From the NCBI GenBank assembly GCA_019671005.1, contig CM033715.1, forward strand, positions 4,960,001 through 5,024,000: 64,000 nt of DNA. The letters are read 5' to 3'. The DNA is from Hibiscus mutabilis (Eukaryota > Streptophyta > Magnoliopsida > Malvales > Malvaceae). The notes below the pieces were generated by a model. It searched no databases, was not told the DNA's origin, and saw nothing but the letters and a program-made list of their open reading frames with translations. Every line of letters starts with the position of its first letter. Position 1 is the first letter of the stretch. Positions 1-12,603 of the stretch are shown here, in pieces. A program made the translations under genes and the position numbers.

Positions 1-1502
1 TGATAGAACTTATGACTAATATCAACTAAAGACTTGCTACAAATTCTTTTATAGAATGCCTAAATTATTTATAGGAAAATATTTTGATACACAAATCTTT
101 TAATTTTAGGGTTTAAAGATTTAGGCTATGGTTTAGGGTTTATGGGTTTAGGTTGTAGAGTGTAGAATTTAAAGTTTATGGTTAGAATTTAGAGTTTAGG
201 GTTTAGGATTCAAGATTTATGTTTTAGATTTTATAGCTTGAATACAAAAGGTTGTGTAATTTTTTTATACAGCTTGCGTATTAAAATATAACCCTTATTT
301 ATAACATCCCGCTCTTTAAGTCGGAGAAAATTGTATTTAAATGTACTTGAGCCACGATTTTTTAAATGCCATTTTTTTCAAAATTCTTTCAAATATCTTT
401 ACTCCCATGTGTAAAATCTATAAAAAAAAAAAACACAAATATAATTACAGTTTCAATAAATACACTTATATAACTATAACTTGAATCAATCACTACACAA
501 ATGAATGGACTGATAATCAAAATATGTCTGGATCTAAATTATAATGAACATAGTCCACACATAACGAGAATCATGATAATTCTAAACTAAGAATTCACAC
601 AATATTACATATGAACAGGGTCCATATATAGTAAAACTTATAATAAAAGAACAACAAATTTTGTATTGTAAGATATCAGAGAGGGGCTCAAATCATAATA
701 AAAGTTTATCCTCAACTCATCAAACCCTAATAATTTGGTTTGAAGAGCCATGATTTGCAACAACAATGTTGTGTGGCAAGAGACACTATAACCGTGGCAC
801 AATTGCACGTGTATAATGTAAACATATATATACATATACAATGGCGGATCTATATGTATTCTAGGGTAGTCACGTGTCCCCTCTAAATTTTTTAAACTTC
901 ACACATTTATTTTTTATGAATTAGCATTTAAATTTCGCTAATCATTTATGAATTATGTTCATCTTGAAATTTTGAGATTTTATGTGTACTCCACCCTAAA
1001 AAACTATTTCTGGATACGTCACTGTATATATATATAATGGAGGGTATGTATTGCTTTATCATTATGATTATTTGCCAGCTCCAAAGTCGAGAGACATGGC
1101 ATGATCCAACCCTAAATCAAAGGGGGTGATGGAAAGGGCTAGGGGGCATTTGTTGGTGATGCAGCTTGGCCTTAAATCTTATCTACTCTAGCAAAATGAC
1201 AATAGTTTGGTCGGATGTTAAACCCATAGACCTAAAAGTATTGTGGGCACATGATAAAAGCAAATGACAAAACATTCATCGCCTTTGATAAATATACTTA
1301 TATAATATGTACATTTTATTTTAATTATTGAACGTGACATCCCCGTTCATTATTTCTCTTTGATGGAACACCCCGTTCTTGCTCCTCCACACCTCTTTGT
1401 CCAATTGAAGTCCCCATTGGTTATATTTCGGTCGGTCTATACCGAAAAATCTATGAGAACAAGAAATTGTTAGAGAGCGTACGAGTTTTATTTTTGAAAG
1501 AT
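1..1502. other. AT-rich gene-free stretch
   Basis: I see no supported gene. Positions about 100-235 carry degenerate telomere-like TTTAGGG text (repeated 'gtttagggttt' with spacing changes). The rest is AT-rich. The short open frames at 638-841 and 1321-1527 (minus) have no recognisable motifs. Confidence 0.6.
100..235. repeat. degenerate interstitial telomere-like repeat
   Basis: Several imperfect copies of TTTAGGG and GTTTAGG occur within about 135 bp, separated by A/T-rich variants. Similar text occurs near 25.7-25.9 kb, 26.5-26.75 kb and 55.4-55.5 kb. It is most likely an old dispersed repeat rather than a true telomere scar. Confidence 0.5.
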
Positions 1503-2359
1503 TAGGGGTGTTTATCAAGCAAGTCAATACTCAATCGCGACTTGAGTAATGTTTGACTCATGCTAGTTAAAAGATTTTTTGCTCGACTTGGTTCGTTGCT
1601 CGTTAAGCTCGATAAAATTTTGTTTGACTAGTACTCGTTAAAAAACCCGGTTGCTCGTTAAGCTTGCCAAAATGTATACCCTATTTTTTAAAATAAAAAT
1701 AAAATTTAGTGATATTATTAGAGTTTAATATAAACATACAAATTCAGAAGAAAAAACATGAGGATTAAGGAGATAAATAAACGAACTTGTCATGACCAAG
1801 TTAGAGATGAAGTCAATATTCGAGTGTAAAACTCTTTTTAGTTTCTCAACAATATTCGATAAACAACAAAGGATAGAAGGCCTTAGGAATTTCGAGGTTT
1901 TAACTTTTAATCGTATTTTTTTAATACGAGAATTGAAGATTTTTCTCATTTTCTACTTTTATACATAGTAATAATAAAAGAAAAATGAAAGGCTTATTAT
2001 TATAATTTAATTTCTTATTAGTACAAATCAACCTTTTGAGTACAAAACATTTTAAAAATTTAAAACTAAATATTTTATGGGTAAATTACCTATCAAGTCA
2101 CTAAATTTTTCTAAAATTTTTAACTAGCATTTAAATTTATTTGGACATAATTTTTTTATGATAGTCGCCAAAAATAATAAAAAAATTATAAAAGAGAAAT
2201 AACGAGCTGCTCGCGAACTTATCGAGTCAAGTTGGGTCTTGCTCAAATCAACTCGTTAAGATCTCAAGTCGAGCTCAAATTCGAGTCGAATATTAAGCGA
2301 GTTTTAACCGAGTCGAGCTTGAGCTGTTTGCGAGCTGTTCAACTCAATTAGCACCCTTA
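1503..2359. mobile_element. non-autonomous hAT-like element
   Basis: The left end reads TAGGGGTG and the right end, read inverted, TAAGGGTG. They are flanked by near-identical 8 bp duplications (tgaaagat at 1495-1502, cgaaagat at 2360-2367), the target-site length of hAT transposons. Both sub-ends are rich in 'gctcgttaagctcg' / 'cgagtcgagctcaa' text in opposite orientation, giving long imperfect inverted subterminal repeats. The interior is AT-rich with no transposase frame, so this 857 bp copy would depend on an element elsewhere. Confidence 0.6.
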
Positions 2360-3173
2360 CGAAAGATAGTTCTACGTCTTTACGTCTATATCAGTAAATT
2401 TTAATTAATGAGTCGATGTTTAAGTAAGTAAATTTTAATTAATGCACGCATTATTAAAAACTTCCTCACCAGGTCAAATTTTCCACAATGGAAAACTTAA
2501 GAAATTAGTCGATTCCAAGCATTTAATTTCTCGTAGCAATGAGGCAAAGACTTTGAACAAATACTAGTCTTTTGATAAGCACCGTGTGTATATATATGAG
2601 CTGTTAGAATATTGCATTACAAATGCGATGGTCATCGGTTCAATTTCGATAGATAGCTTTTTCTATTTATTTGCTTTTTGACTTTTTACATGATTTATAA
2701 TATTCTTTTTAAATCTTTAAAATTAAAGAACATTGAAAAAGTTTTTCTCTTTATTATGTCGTAGAAACTTTCAATTAGGGATAAAATTTGAGAAATTAGA
2801 TCTTAACAAGGAAACTCTTTTTGTTTTGGGTTTAATTTATTTATATTAATTTATTTATATATTAAATATTGTATTCAATTTATTTCTATATTATATCTAT
2901 TTTATATATATTGTTATTATTATATATATTATCTTTTATCTTTTTATTTTTATATATTTTTTATTTTCATTTTTTATTTTATTTGATTTTTTGTATACAT
3001 TATATACAATACAAAAAAAATATGGATATGGTTATTGATCCAATTCATCTCATTAATATTTGTAGTACAATCCTTCTGTCGATTTTGCTTCATTTAGTTC
3101 ATTTTTAATTTTGGTTTATAAAATTCAAATTAATAAGGAGTCCTTATAATATATATATATATATATATATGTT
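2360..3173. other. AT-rich spacer with low-complexity T/A tract
   Basis: No gene is supported. Positions 2820-3010 are almost pure T/A; the 79-codon frame there is a low-complexity artefact. An (AT)n microsatellite occupies 3146-3170, directly before the next MITE. Confidence 0.6.
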
Positions 3174-3380
3174 AGGATCCACTTACATTGTGTAAAATTC
3201 AATTACTTTTACACAGTTTTTGGTGAGGGTAATAAATGGCTCAGATTATTTTCTTATCTTTTTTTTCCAAGTGATAATCTTCACATTTTCTACTGTTAAT
3301 CTCATTCATCCATTTCACTCATCCAATGGCCATGAATTAGTGTAAAACTAAATGAGTTTTACACTATGTAACTAGATCCC
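3174..3380. mobile_element. MITE copy A, approx. 207 bp
   Basis: The ends form an imperfect inverted repeat: left 'ggatccacttacattgtg' and right, inverted, 'gggatctagttacatagtg', both followed by 'taaaa'. A second copy with the same ends and interior lies at 25310-25521. It has no coding capacity. I cannot assign the superfamily because no clear target duplication is visible. Confidence 0.65.
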
Positions 3381-5193
3381 TTCCCTATATATAATTGTCA
3401 TGAACATTATTAATCTTTGTTAAAACTACAGAGGTTTACTTAAATTCTATATGATTCCAGAGCAAAAAGTTAAGAATTATTGGAAAATAAACTTCCTTTT
3501 TAAAAAGTAGAAGTTAAAAAATACATAAAGTTGTATCACTTTACCGAGCATTTCCTTTGAATAATCAAAATCTAAATTAAATAGTGGCCATTCACAAAAA
3601 AAATGATATTGGGGGAGTCCAAATGAAATTATAAAATTATAGAAGGCCAAATTTAAAAATATATAAATTAAAAAGGAACTTAAATTGATTTATTGATAAT
3701 TAAAAGGGATCTAAACTGAAAATTTTCCATTCAACAAAAGTGACCTGCTTCCCCCGGCGTAGCCCCGCCCCTGCCTTCTACTTAGACTTTTGGACTTAAA
3801 AAAAGGGGGTGGGAATAAGGGTCATCTAATGTTGCATTTTTTCAATCAATCCCTTTTAAAGGATATATATGTCATTTTATTGTGATTTTTTTAAAATTAC
3901 TCTAACAATACCCGAAATTATATATCATAGTTTAATTTTGTGATTCAAAGAATAAATAATTTTAATACACTAGAAAGAAATACCAAAAAAGGATAAATTA
4001 AGGGTTTATAAAACTGTGTAATTGTGAAAAATAAAATTGGTTGGTGCGTTAATTTTTGTGACCCCAATCTAGAAGGCATATGCCCTATCTATATAACTAT
4101 TGTACAATCTCAGTCTTTGTCAAAGAAATAGTCTAGATGATTTTCCAAGCACTTTCATAAATATGGGAGCATTAGTGTACCAAACATAGAGGTTCTATCC
4201 TTCAATATCAAAGGAAAATGACCCTTCATCAATACATCTTACAATTGTTTAAGGAATTCATACTATCTACCTGATTCGATATGTTCAATCGCATACAAAT
4301 CAGATTTTTTTTAAAAAAACTTTTTTTTATAAATTATATTTGAATATATATTTTCATATAATGGAGGAATTATCTTTTTATATTCACAAATGTTATACTT
4401 GTAAAAGGTATGGAAGTCAATAGTCAACCATTTTGTTATGAACAATTATTTCATATTTTCATTAGTCTTAGGTCAATAAAGTTAGGTGAGCTGTGAAAGT
4501 AAAACGCGTTGTGCCTTGACAAGATTTGTTCATAAAGGAGTTTAGGTTCAATTTAATTCAACAATTGTAAGTATTAAATCCATTTATTAATTTACAGTTG
4601 TAATGAGTAAATCCCATGTTACTTTTGGTTTGTTTCAAAAGGCTATTACTTTATAGAAATCCCCCCCCCCCCCAAAGATGATATAGATATAATGGTCATA
4701 ATGTACTTCAAAGGGACATTTGTACTGATCTTGTTATTTCAAACTTTAAAAATATAGATCATATAATTTTATGTACAATGACAAAGCATATTACAATCTG
4801 ATAAGAAAATTTAAATTTAAACTTTAAAAATAATATTGTTAATTTAACTCTATCGAAAAAAATCCCCTTCTCAATAAATAAATAAACAAACTATAAACCT
4901 CACACATTGCTGGTCTACAACAAACTCCTTAACCATTTGCTGTACTATGACAAACTTATTAACATAAGCTTTATTTTATTACGAGTTAACTAAATCACAC
5001 ATCTTCAAACTATGGCTCTCATTTTAAATTAGTCTTTAAAGATTTAAATATTTCAATTCCATCCTTAAACTATAACCCTTATTCTAATTTGGTCCACGGA
5101 CTTTTGAATGCTCCAATTGTATTCTCAATCTATAACCCCAAACTTCTCCATGTTTCAAATTTATCCCCAATTTTATCTCATGTTAACTACATT
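3381..5193. other. AT-rich gene-free stretch
   Basis: No gene is supported. There is a 14-base poly-C run at about 4661-4674. From about 5000 to 5190 the text resembles common plant dispersed repeats of the 'aactataaccc' type. No splice-consistent coding segment was found on either strand. Confidence 0.5.
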
Positions 5194-6974
5194 TGTAACA
5201 CCCCCTTCCCGGCCTGGTAAGGATCTGGGTCGGATAGTGTTATCGGAAGACTAATCGAAGGTTCAAAAAAGTTTCAGAGCTCAAAACCTAATCTAAGTAT
5301 CATATTGATTATTCTTAAGACTTATCCACTTTGTTGGTTACTAAACTTAATCGGAGTTGGGGTCAACTTTTAAACTTTTCTTAATTTTAGGGACTAAATT
5401 GTAAATTTTTATCAGTTATTGATTTTAATCCGATTTCGTATTACCAATTGAAATTAAACTCTCCAATTATTGATCTAAGGGTTTCATTATTAGAACTTAT
5501 CGATTTACCAAGCCAATTAAACCAATTTGAGACCTTCTACGAAAAATCAGTTATGTAACTTAACTAAATTTACCAAATTTCACCAGTACACTTATAAATC
5601 ATGTTCCTATTGGTACGTCAAATTTTAGGGCGTTCGGAATCCATTTACCAAGTTTTCACCTTAGGCTCATTTTAGGCACATTTTAACCTATCCAAATCTA
5701 GTCATTCTAAGCATACAATAAAACCATATTACCAAGTCATCATGCAACCATAGAAAGGCTTATACAAAACAAGTTGAACCATATGCCACTTCACTAGGAG
5801 TTTATAACAAAAGATAACATACATATATGGCAAGGACGTGACTTGCAACCGCAACAATACGATCAAGGCTCGAAATTACTCAAGGTCCTGAAAATGTATG
5901 AGACACACATGTTAGGCTTACGTAGCCTAGTGTGATAACAATTACAATAAATGAGCAACACCGTGAATGGCATGATGATTAAATATACAAGTAATCATAT
6001 TACACTACACAAAATCCAAGCTTATTTCACTTATTTTCATGCTTTCATATTCACATATACATTTTACATATTCACGTCGTAACTCATATTGTTACAGCAC
6101 AATTTATAAGCACTTATCACATTAGGTACCATTGGATACACGGATTCTCCTGTACACCGATACATATAACGGAGAGTGGGCCGTAGCCCTTGAACCGTAG
6201 CTCCAGAGATATATTCCTTACACAGCCGACCTTATTTCCCCCACATATAGGTTGTAGCCCTGGACCATAGTCTTTCCTTACTTAACCGAGCTCAATAATC
6301 CTATGGCATGCCAATTGTATCCAACGTCCATAATTACACAAGTTCACGTAGTCCATATTTTTCAAGCCATATCATATCAAATATCAAAATGGGTCTTAGC
6401 TCCATATCATGTCACATTTCATATTATTTTCATATATCGCATACGTGTAGCATATCATAGTTATATTTGCACATATCAAAGCAATGCTTGTACTTACCGG
6501 ATTTGCCACTCGAACTAAACAAGATTGCTTTACGTGAGCTCTTAAACAAATACAAACGAAATCATAAAATAATACAATGGGGTGGCACCGAGCCTATCCC
6601 TTGACATAATTACACTCACCTCGACAACCCGATATTTTTAAGACTCTCGGATAACAGCGCCTTTATCATTGGCTTTCGAAAGAAATGACGGTTGTTCTTT
6701 ACCAACCTCTTGAGTCAATCGATAGCAAGGACTCGAATTTATTAAATCGAAAAACTAGAGCTTACCAACCCTATCAAGGAGTCATATTTGTTCCTCACTA
6801 GCTGTGCCTCTTGCGCAACATCCCCCCCTCCGGTTTATATCCAAATGGCCGGCCCCCTTCATTGTTCCCACCAAGCTCCACGAAGGCTGAAGCCATGGCA
6901 TATTTTTTGGGGAATAATTCTCCCCTCATGCCCACGTGGCGGAAGGCAACAAGGCCTATGGCCACCTTGTGCCC

Positions 6975-8296
6975 TGTAATCACTCATTTTTGATCGAGTT
7001 TTAGTGTTATTAGTGCTATTATAATAATAATATTATTAATATAAAATTAATCAAAAAATCAAAAAAATAATAAAATATATATTATTAAAAAAAAGAGGGA
7101 AAATTGCGTGGAGCAGGGTGCTCCACGTCACCCATTTTCCATCCCATTTGCCTATAAATAGGCTGAATGGCCAATTGAAATGGACACGCCAATTGAAGAG
7201 GAAAATTCATGCCAATTTTGCCAAATAAATTGGCTATACAATTGGCACCCCAAATCGTGGGGCATGGCCGGCCGCAAGGCTGGCCGGGGTTGGGGGCAGT
7301 GCCCTCGACCCCAGTTGGTTCGATCCAACATTCGATCGGGTCCTATTTTAGGTCCGATCTAGTTAATATTTTTGGAGGGGCCGCGGTAGATCTCAGTGGG
7401 GTTCAATCGGGGTTTGTCATACGAGCTCCTAGTTAGGTATATTTTCTTCCCTTTTTTATTAGTGTTGTATTTTTTTATAATTTAATGAAGTATTAGTTAT
7501 TTTAAAATTGTAGTCTTATTTTTTAGTTTGTATGTTTATGTTTTAGATTAGTATTTAATATGTTTTAAATGTGTGTTTTATATTAATATTTTATTTATGT
7601 TAGATATGTTTTTATTTATGAATTAGATTAATATTTATGTATGTATGTTTTAGAATAGTATTTTATTGAATTTGTTTTTATTTATGTTAGATTAATATTT
7701 ATGAATATTAGTATTTTATTTATGCTAGATATATTTTTATTTATGAGTTAGATTAATATATAAATGTATGTTTTAGTTTAGTATCTTATTTGTGTATGAT
7801 TAGTATTATGTTATGTTAATATTTATTGCATTTAAATATTTTGCCATGTTTTGCTCATTAAGGTTGTGCCCTTTTATCCGAACGTAAACGGGGCCAGTAT
7901 CAGGCGTAGTGATAGTGGTTGGGCGTTTATTCTCGGATAACGGGGCCCTTAAGATTTGTTCGCAATTATGACCGAATTTTAAAATAATCGTCACTTTAAT
8001 CCGGAAAATCCAATATTAATAAAGCGGTAATTATTAAAGTACCAATTTTGGGCGGTGTGGGGGTGCTAATCCTTCCCCATCCGTAACCGACTCCCGAACC
8101 CAATATTTTTTGAATCTCTGGTTTTATGGTGTCTGGCCTACCTAAGTGGCCGGTGGCGACTCCATTTTTTTAAAAATGCGGTTTTTTTAAAACCCCACGG
8201 AATAAATATTTTATATCTAAAAGAATCACAAACACATTTCAAAAACACCTTCGAAAACCCTCATTTTTTTAGCGATAAAAAAAAGACATCGCTACA
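6975..8296 (+). repeat. 5' LTR of the gypsy-type element
   Basis: It has TG...CA ends and is 1,322 bp long. Compared with the 3' LTR it carries an extra 29-30 bp near 7280-7315 (a GGGGGCAGTGCCCTC segment) and lacks about 30 bp present at about 16509-16538. It contains the putative promoter at 7107-7160. Open frames here are not conserved coding regions. Confidence 0.85.
7107..7160 (+). promoter_or_regulatory. LTR promoter: hairpin plus TATA box
   Basis: A perfect 8 bp stem (CGTGGAGC / GCTCCACG, 7107-7114 and 7120-7127) with an AGGGT loop lies 25 bp before TATAAATA (7153-7160). The same pair is kept in the 3' LTR (hairpin 15778-15798, TATA 15824-15831). The stem also holds CCACGTCA, an ACGT-core sequence. 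A TATA box inside an LTR is expected for U3; the role of the hairpin is unknown. Confidence 0.55.
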
Positions 8297-8322
8297 GATG
8301 GCGACTCCGCTGGGGACAATTT
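8297..8322 (+). other. candidate primer binding site and leader start
   Basis: The sequence directly after the 5' LTR (gatggcgactccgctgggg) is where a tRNA primer site should lie, and it opens with TGGCGACTCC after two bases. I do not name the tRNA. The following 2 kb (8323-10400) is an untranslated-looking leader with no long open frame. Confidence 0.45.
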
Positions 8323-10559
8323 TTGTTTTTGTTTTTTTTTAAAAAAAAAACAAATGAGAGTCAAGCTTTTAAAATAATTACCGCTTTACTAATATTGGAA
8401 GTTCTGGATTAAAGTGATTATTAAATTAACATTCGGTCATAATTGCGCGTTTATTTTAACGCATTTAAAATATGGCATATAAACCCGTCTTTTTAAGTGG
8501 GGGGAAAACGCTAATGCTTTCGTGGAGATATCGTTCTCCCGTATGGGCCTAGCAAGTACCTTCGGGGCTCGAGTACCTTATGTTTTCGTAAGGATATCGT
8601 TCCTTCGTACGGGCATAAGCGAATGGGTCCCCCTGAATTGAACCCGGTTGAAAGGAGCCTATAATGGGTGATGATCGGGGGCCTTGCTACTCTTAGTAGA
8701 GGACAGCAAGGATAATTCGGGTACCTCCTACCACCAAAACTGCATGTAGAGAACATAGAAACCCACCCTGTTAGAGCCATGCGGATAACCTTAGGTGTTT
8801 TGGACTAGATAAATATGGTCGTTTTGTTTATTTACCTTATTTAATTTGTCCTTTTATTTATGTATTTATTATTTTTATCCGGTACTAACTCATTTCTTTT
8901 TGTGTTTTATTTTATTTTTACACATATTTTTGTTGCATTATCATTGCATCCACATTACATAGAGGCGTTGATTCAAGTGGTTTGCCCGATTAGAAAATCT
9001 TTCATCATGGAAAAAAAAGTGTCTTAGGAAGGATGGCATCGATCCAGTTGTATGACATTGGTCAAAGATTAATCAACAAATCCGAGGTAACGATTTGCCG
9101 AACAAGCGTGTAGTGCCAAAGTATACACACGAGACCCTAATGGTGGACATACAACGAGCTACAAGGTGTGTGAATGACTTAGCTACCGAAGCCGCGACTC
9201 TCTGACCTTTCGTAACCCCGGACATGGAAGAAGCACTAAGGTTTATCAAGTTGCTCAGAGCTGTCAATGAGCTAGGAGGTAGAGCTAGGGATTATGTGTA
9301 GAACTTTATTTTGTAATTAAGACTTTGTAATAGACTCTTTTTGTAATAGGGACTCCTTTTGTAATATGGATCTTTTTGTAATCTAGACCCTTTAATTCCC
9401 ATGAAAGTCGTTCGAAATGGTGATTACCAGCGGAATCAACGCCTTTATTTGCATTCATGTTGCATATCATGACATGGTGTTGATTCAAGAACAGTTCATT
9501 AAAAGGCTTTCAAAATAGAAAAAGTATGTTTTGCCGGGAACGATAATATTACAGTATCAAGTTAGGCCGAGCAAAGACCAATCGCGAAAGAAGACGGTAC
9601 GACAATAAGGCACGTGCGACGCAGAAGATTCAGTCAGGGCCGCAGAACCCCAATTTTAAGTCTTCACGTTTGACCATTTTTAAAATTCTCAGATTTTAAC
9701 TCATTAAAAAATTTGAAAAATATTATTATTTTGCTTTGAAATTTCTTCTCTCATAAAACTTTCAGAATAATAATAATAACAAAAAGAAACTCAAAAGTTT
9801 CATTTTTAAGTAAGTTAAAATTTTTGATAATAAAAATGGGGAAAATTTTAAACCAAATGATCTTTGAGAATTTTAATTTAAACCCTAAATTTTTTAAAGT
9901 ACTTCTTTAGGACCGATAGAATCCATCCATGTTTAGACGTATTATTCGTTTGCACCCAGAAAAGATCTTATCTGCATTATGCATGCACTTGTTGATGTCA
10001 TTTTTAGAAGACACGAAAATAAAAATCATAACGTCACGAGTCCATAGAATAAGAAGAGAAGACAAAGTCATCCATCATCCTGAAGACGACGTCGAGACGT
10101 GGAGCACAGGTTTTGCTTCCCGAAGTCAAGATCTCTAGAAGGAAGCTAACTGTCACCTGTAATTCATTATTAGTTTCTTGCAACCAGACATTTTTCTATT
10201 GATTGAAAGTCTTTTAAGGACTGTTCGAGAATCAACACCGCATTTGCATTCATGCATTGCATTGCATTGCATTACATTACATTGTACAATCATGACATAT
10301 TTTACACCTTGCATAAAATTTTTTAGGGGTAATCCAAAGAACAATTAGAGTTTTATCATGAATAAAAGAATTGAACACACTCAAAAATCAAGATTCAAGC
10401 AGTTAAAAGATGGACTCGAGAGAAAAAGAGAGAAAAAGTAGTTTGATGCCTTTAATACAAGAAAACTCTGTTTGAGCCCCGATTTGGTCGTTCCTCCGGA
10501 TTCCAAAGATTTCCACATAATAACGGAACAAGATGCCCCAAGATTCGTGTGACCATATT

Positions 10560-10965
10560 CTGCAAAAAAAAATGGAGGGCTACATTGAAAAATTACCGAT
10601 CCACTACTTCCCCGACAGTCTAGCAGGACTTACCGTGATATGATGTGCTTTGGACCTAGCACTAAGTCATCGGTATCTCTAGGGTACGAAGATGAAACCT
10701 GATGAAAGCTTCAAAGAATGTGCTTTGAGGTGTATGTGTTTAGCGACCCAAGTGCAGCCTCCCGTAGATGAAGAGAAAAGTGAATTCTATGCCATCTTTC
10801 TTATTTCTTCTTTGATAAGGTGCTCGAGAAAATGAATACCAGCTTTGGGGACTTTATGACAGTTAGATAGAGAATCGAACATACACTCCAGGACCTAAGT
10901 TTAAAGACCATACCTGCCTAAGAGCAGAAGGAAACAAAGAGATAAATGGGTACCACTTTCAAAAC
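10560..10965 (+). pseudogene. decayed gypsy gag
   Basis: The plus-strand translation gives disconnected gag-like pieces: a HYFPDSLAG segment near 10595-10635, then MKPDESFKECAL (about 10691) and ATQVQPPVDEEKSEFYAIF (about 10748-10803). This follows the order of plant gypsy gag proteins (a DSL-G segment, KP-ESF--YA-RW, then A-QVQPP). Stop codons and frame changes interrupt it, including one soon after the last piece. It would not make a working capsid. Downstream to 13700 I see no recognisable pol; the 60-120 codon frames there lack motifs. Confidence 0.6.
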
Positions 10966-12142
10966 ATTGAGGCGATGGGGCATGACACTAAGAAATTTGG
11001 GGTCGTTAAAAAAAATCAAGAAGCTGGTCGATGGGGGAGTCATGACGAGAGAATTGATCCAGCGGTGGAAAAACAAAAGAAGAAGCAAGCCTACACTACA
11101 TTGGAAGGGGCATAATGAGTTAGTACCCTGGAGATAATCCAAAGGTCCCTACGGTTTTCTCATCATTTCACAAAGAAATTCTTAGCAAAAAAAATCATTG
11201 TTTATTAGAATTAAAAATCACATTTCCATTTAGAAAATTATTCTTGATTCTTTAAACATTTCATTGGGGTAGTTTTCCCATATGCATATACACACATTTT
11301 TGAATGGACATATGTATATATCATTTCTATACCAGGTCCGAATTTTGAATGCAATAAAGACATTTGCTTTAAACCCAAAGATCAACTCTAAGTTGCATAT
11401 ATTTAGAAGAGATTGAATGTTGTGGTGATACTGTAAATGTGAGTATCTGCTAGTTTACTTAGGCCAACAGAGGAACAAAGGCGAGTGTTTAGACAATGGG
11501 CAGCTCCCATTTTAAGAATTTATCTTCTCGGGCACTTGTCGTTTAAGATCCTTGAAACGAAAGTTGACCCTAAACCTCTACCCCCTAAAGGCATTCTCAG
11601 GACGTTTGTGAATATGACAACGAATTTTGTTCTTTTACTTTACCAGAAGACACAGATGAGACCATACAGATTGGATACGAAGATCAGAAAATCACCAGAA
11701 GAAAGTGGTTGAAAACATGGATATGCCCAAACGAAAAACCAAAAAAGAAGATAAATGGTAATCAGAAGGCTGAAGCAATCCAGATCGAGTAAATATCAGA
11801 AGAGCTGCAGAGAGGCAATTAACTCCGGCGGAGGATCGCATCAATACCAAAGTATAGATCCGTGTTGATTCAAGGATACATTCATAGACTCGAATAAGAA
11901 GAAAGAGATTCAATGCTAAAAACCCATAATGAAGCAGTTAAAAAAAAAAAGAAAAAAGAAAAAGAAAGAAAAAGAATATAGTCTATGTTTCACACATGAT
12001 CAAACAATACAAGAACGAGACTTCAACTATGAGCAAGAGATGAAGGAATCCACATTTCAAGTAAACACAGTTTTGAAAATTAGTATAGAAGCTCAATTGA
12101 AGCCAAGTCAAGACAAGTCGGCCCAAGATTGCCAATTTTGAA

Positions 12143-12603
12143 AAAGGAAATGACCTCTAGGGTGAAAACCCAAAAATGGGCAGTCTAGAGTGATCTAAAA
12201 ATGAAAAAAGAGTAGTAGTCTGCCTGAGCATGCTGGCATCAATATCCAGCCAAAATACATTGATCCAAAGGTACAAAAAAAGGAAGTGATCTCTAGGGTG
12301 AAAACCCAAAAATGGGCAGTCTAGAGCGATCCAAGAGAAAAAGTGAAAAAGAGAAAAAGTGAAAAAGAAAAAAAAGAAAGCAAGAATAATATTTCATCTG
12401 GGCGTGCCAATCACAAGAATTCCCAGAAATGTATTCGTAGTCCTTCAAGAAATCTCAGTTCCGAGGAGTTCTGGAGGATCAAACATTATTGGACAGAAAA
12501 CGAACATCAGTATATAGCCAGAATGCAAGGCAGCATATAATAAAAAGAAAGAAAATGAACTCTAAGGTGAAAACCCAAAAATGGGCAATCTAGAGTGATC
12601 CAA
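12143..12603 (+). repeat. three dispersed copies of a ~52 bp block
   Basis: Near-identical blocks at about 12143-12195, 12285-12337 and 12551-12603 share 'ggtgaaaacccaaaaatggg' followed by 'ca(g/a)tctagag(t/c)gatc'. Each is followed by an A/G-rich stretch of varied length. They lie in the internal region of the gypsy-type element and have no evident coding meaning. Confidence 0.7.

Noticed and set aside
1..240. Telomere-like repeats suggesting a chromosome end or fusion
   Set aside because: Units are heavily degenerate and short, and similar tracts occur at several other places in the window.
2869..3108. 79-codon plus frame rich in Ile/Phe/Tyr/Leu
   Set aside because: Translation of a nearly pure T/A tract; looks like a membrane protein only by composition.
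6788..7436. Several overlapping 60-75 codon frames on both strands
   Set aside because: They lie in LTR sequence, overlap each other and lack domains; a GC-rich patch lowers stop frequency.
8511..8780. 89-codon minus frame in the gypsy leader
   Set aside because: Composition driven by repeated 'gtatgggc' text; no domain and wrong strand for the element.
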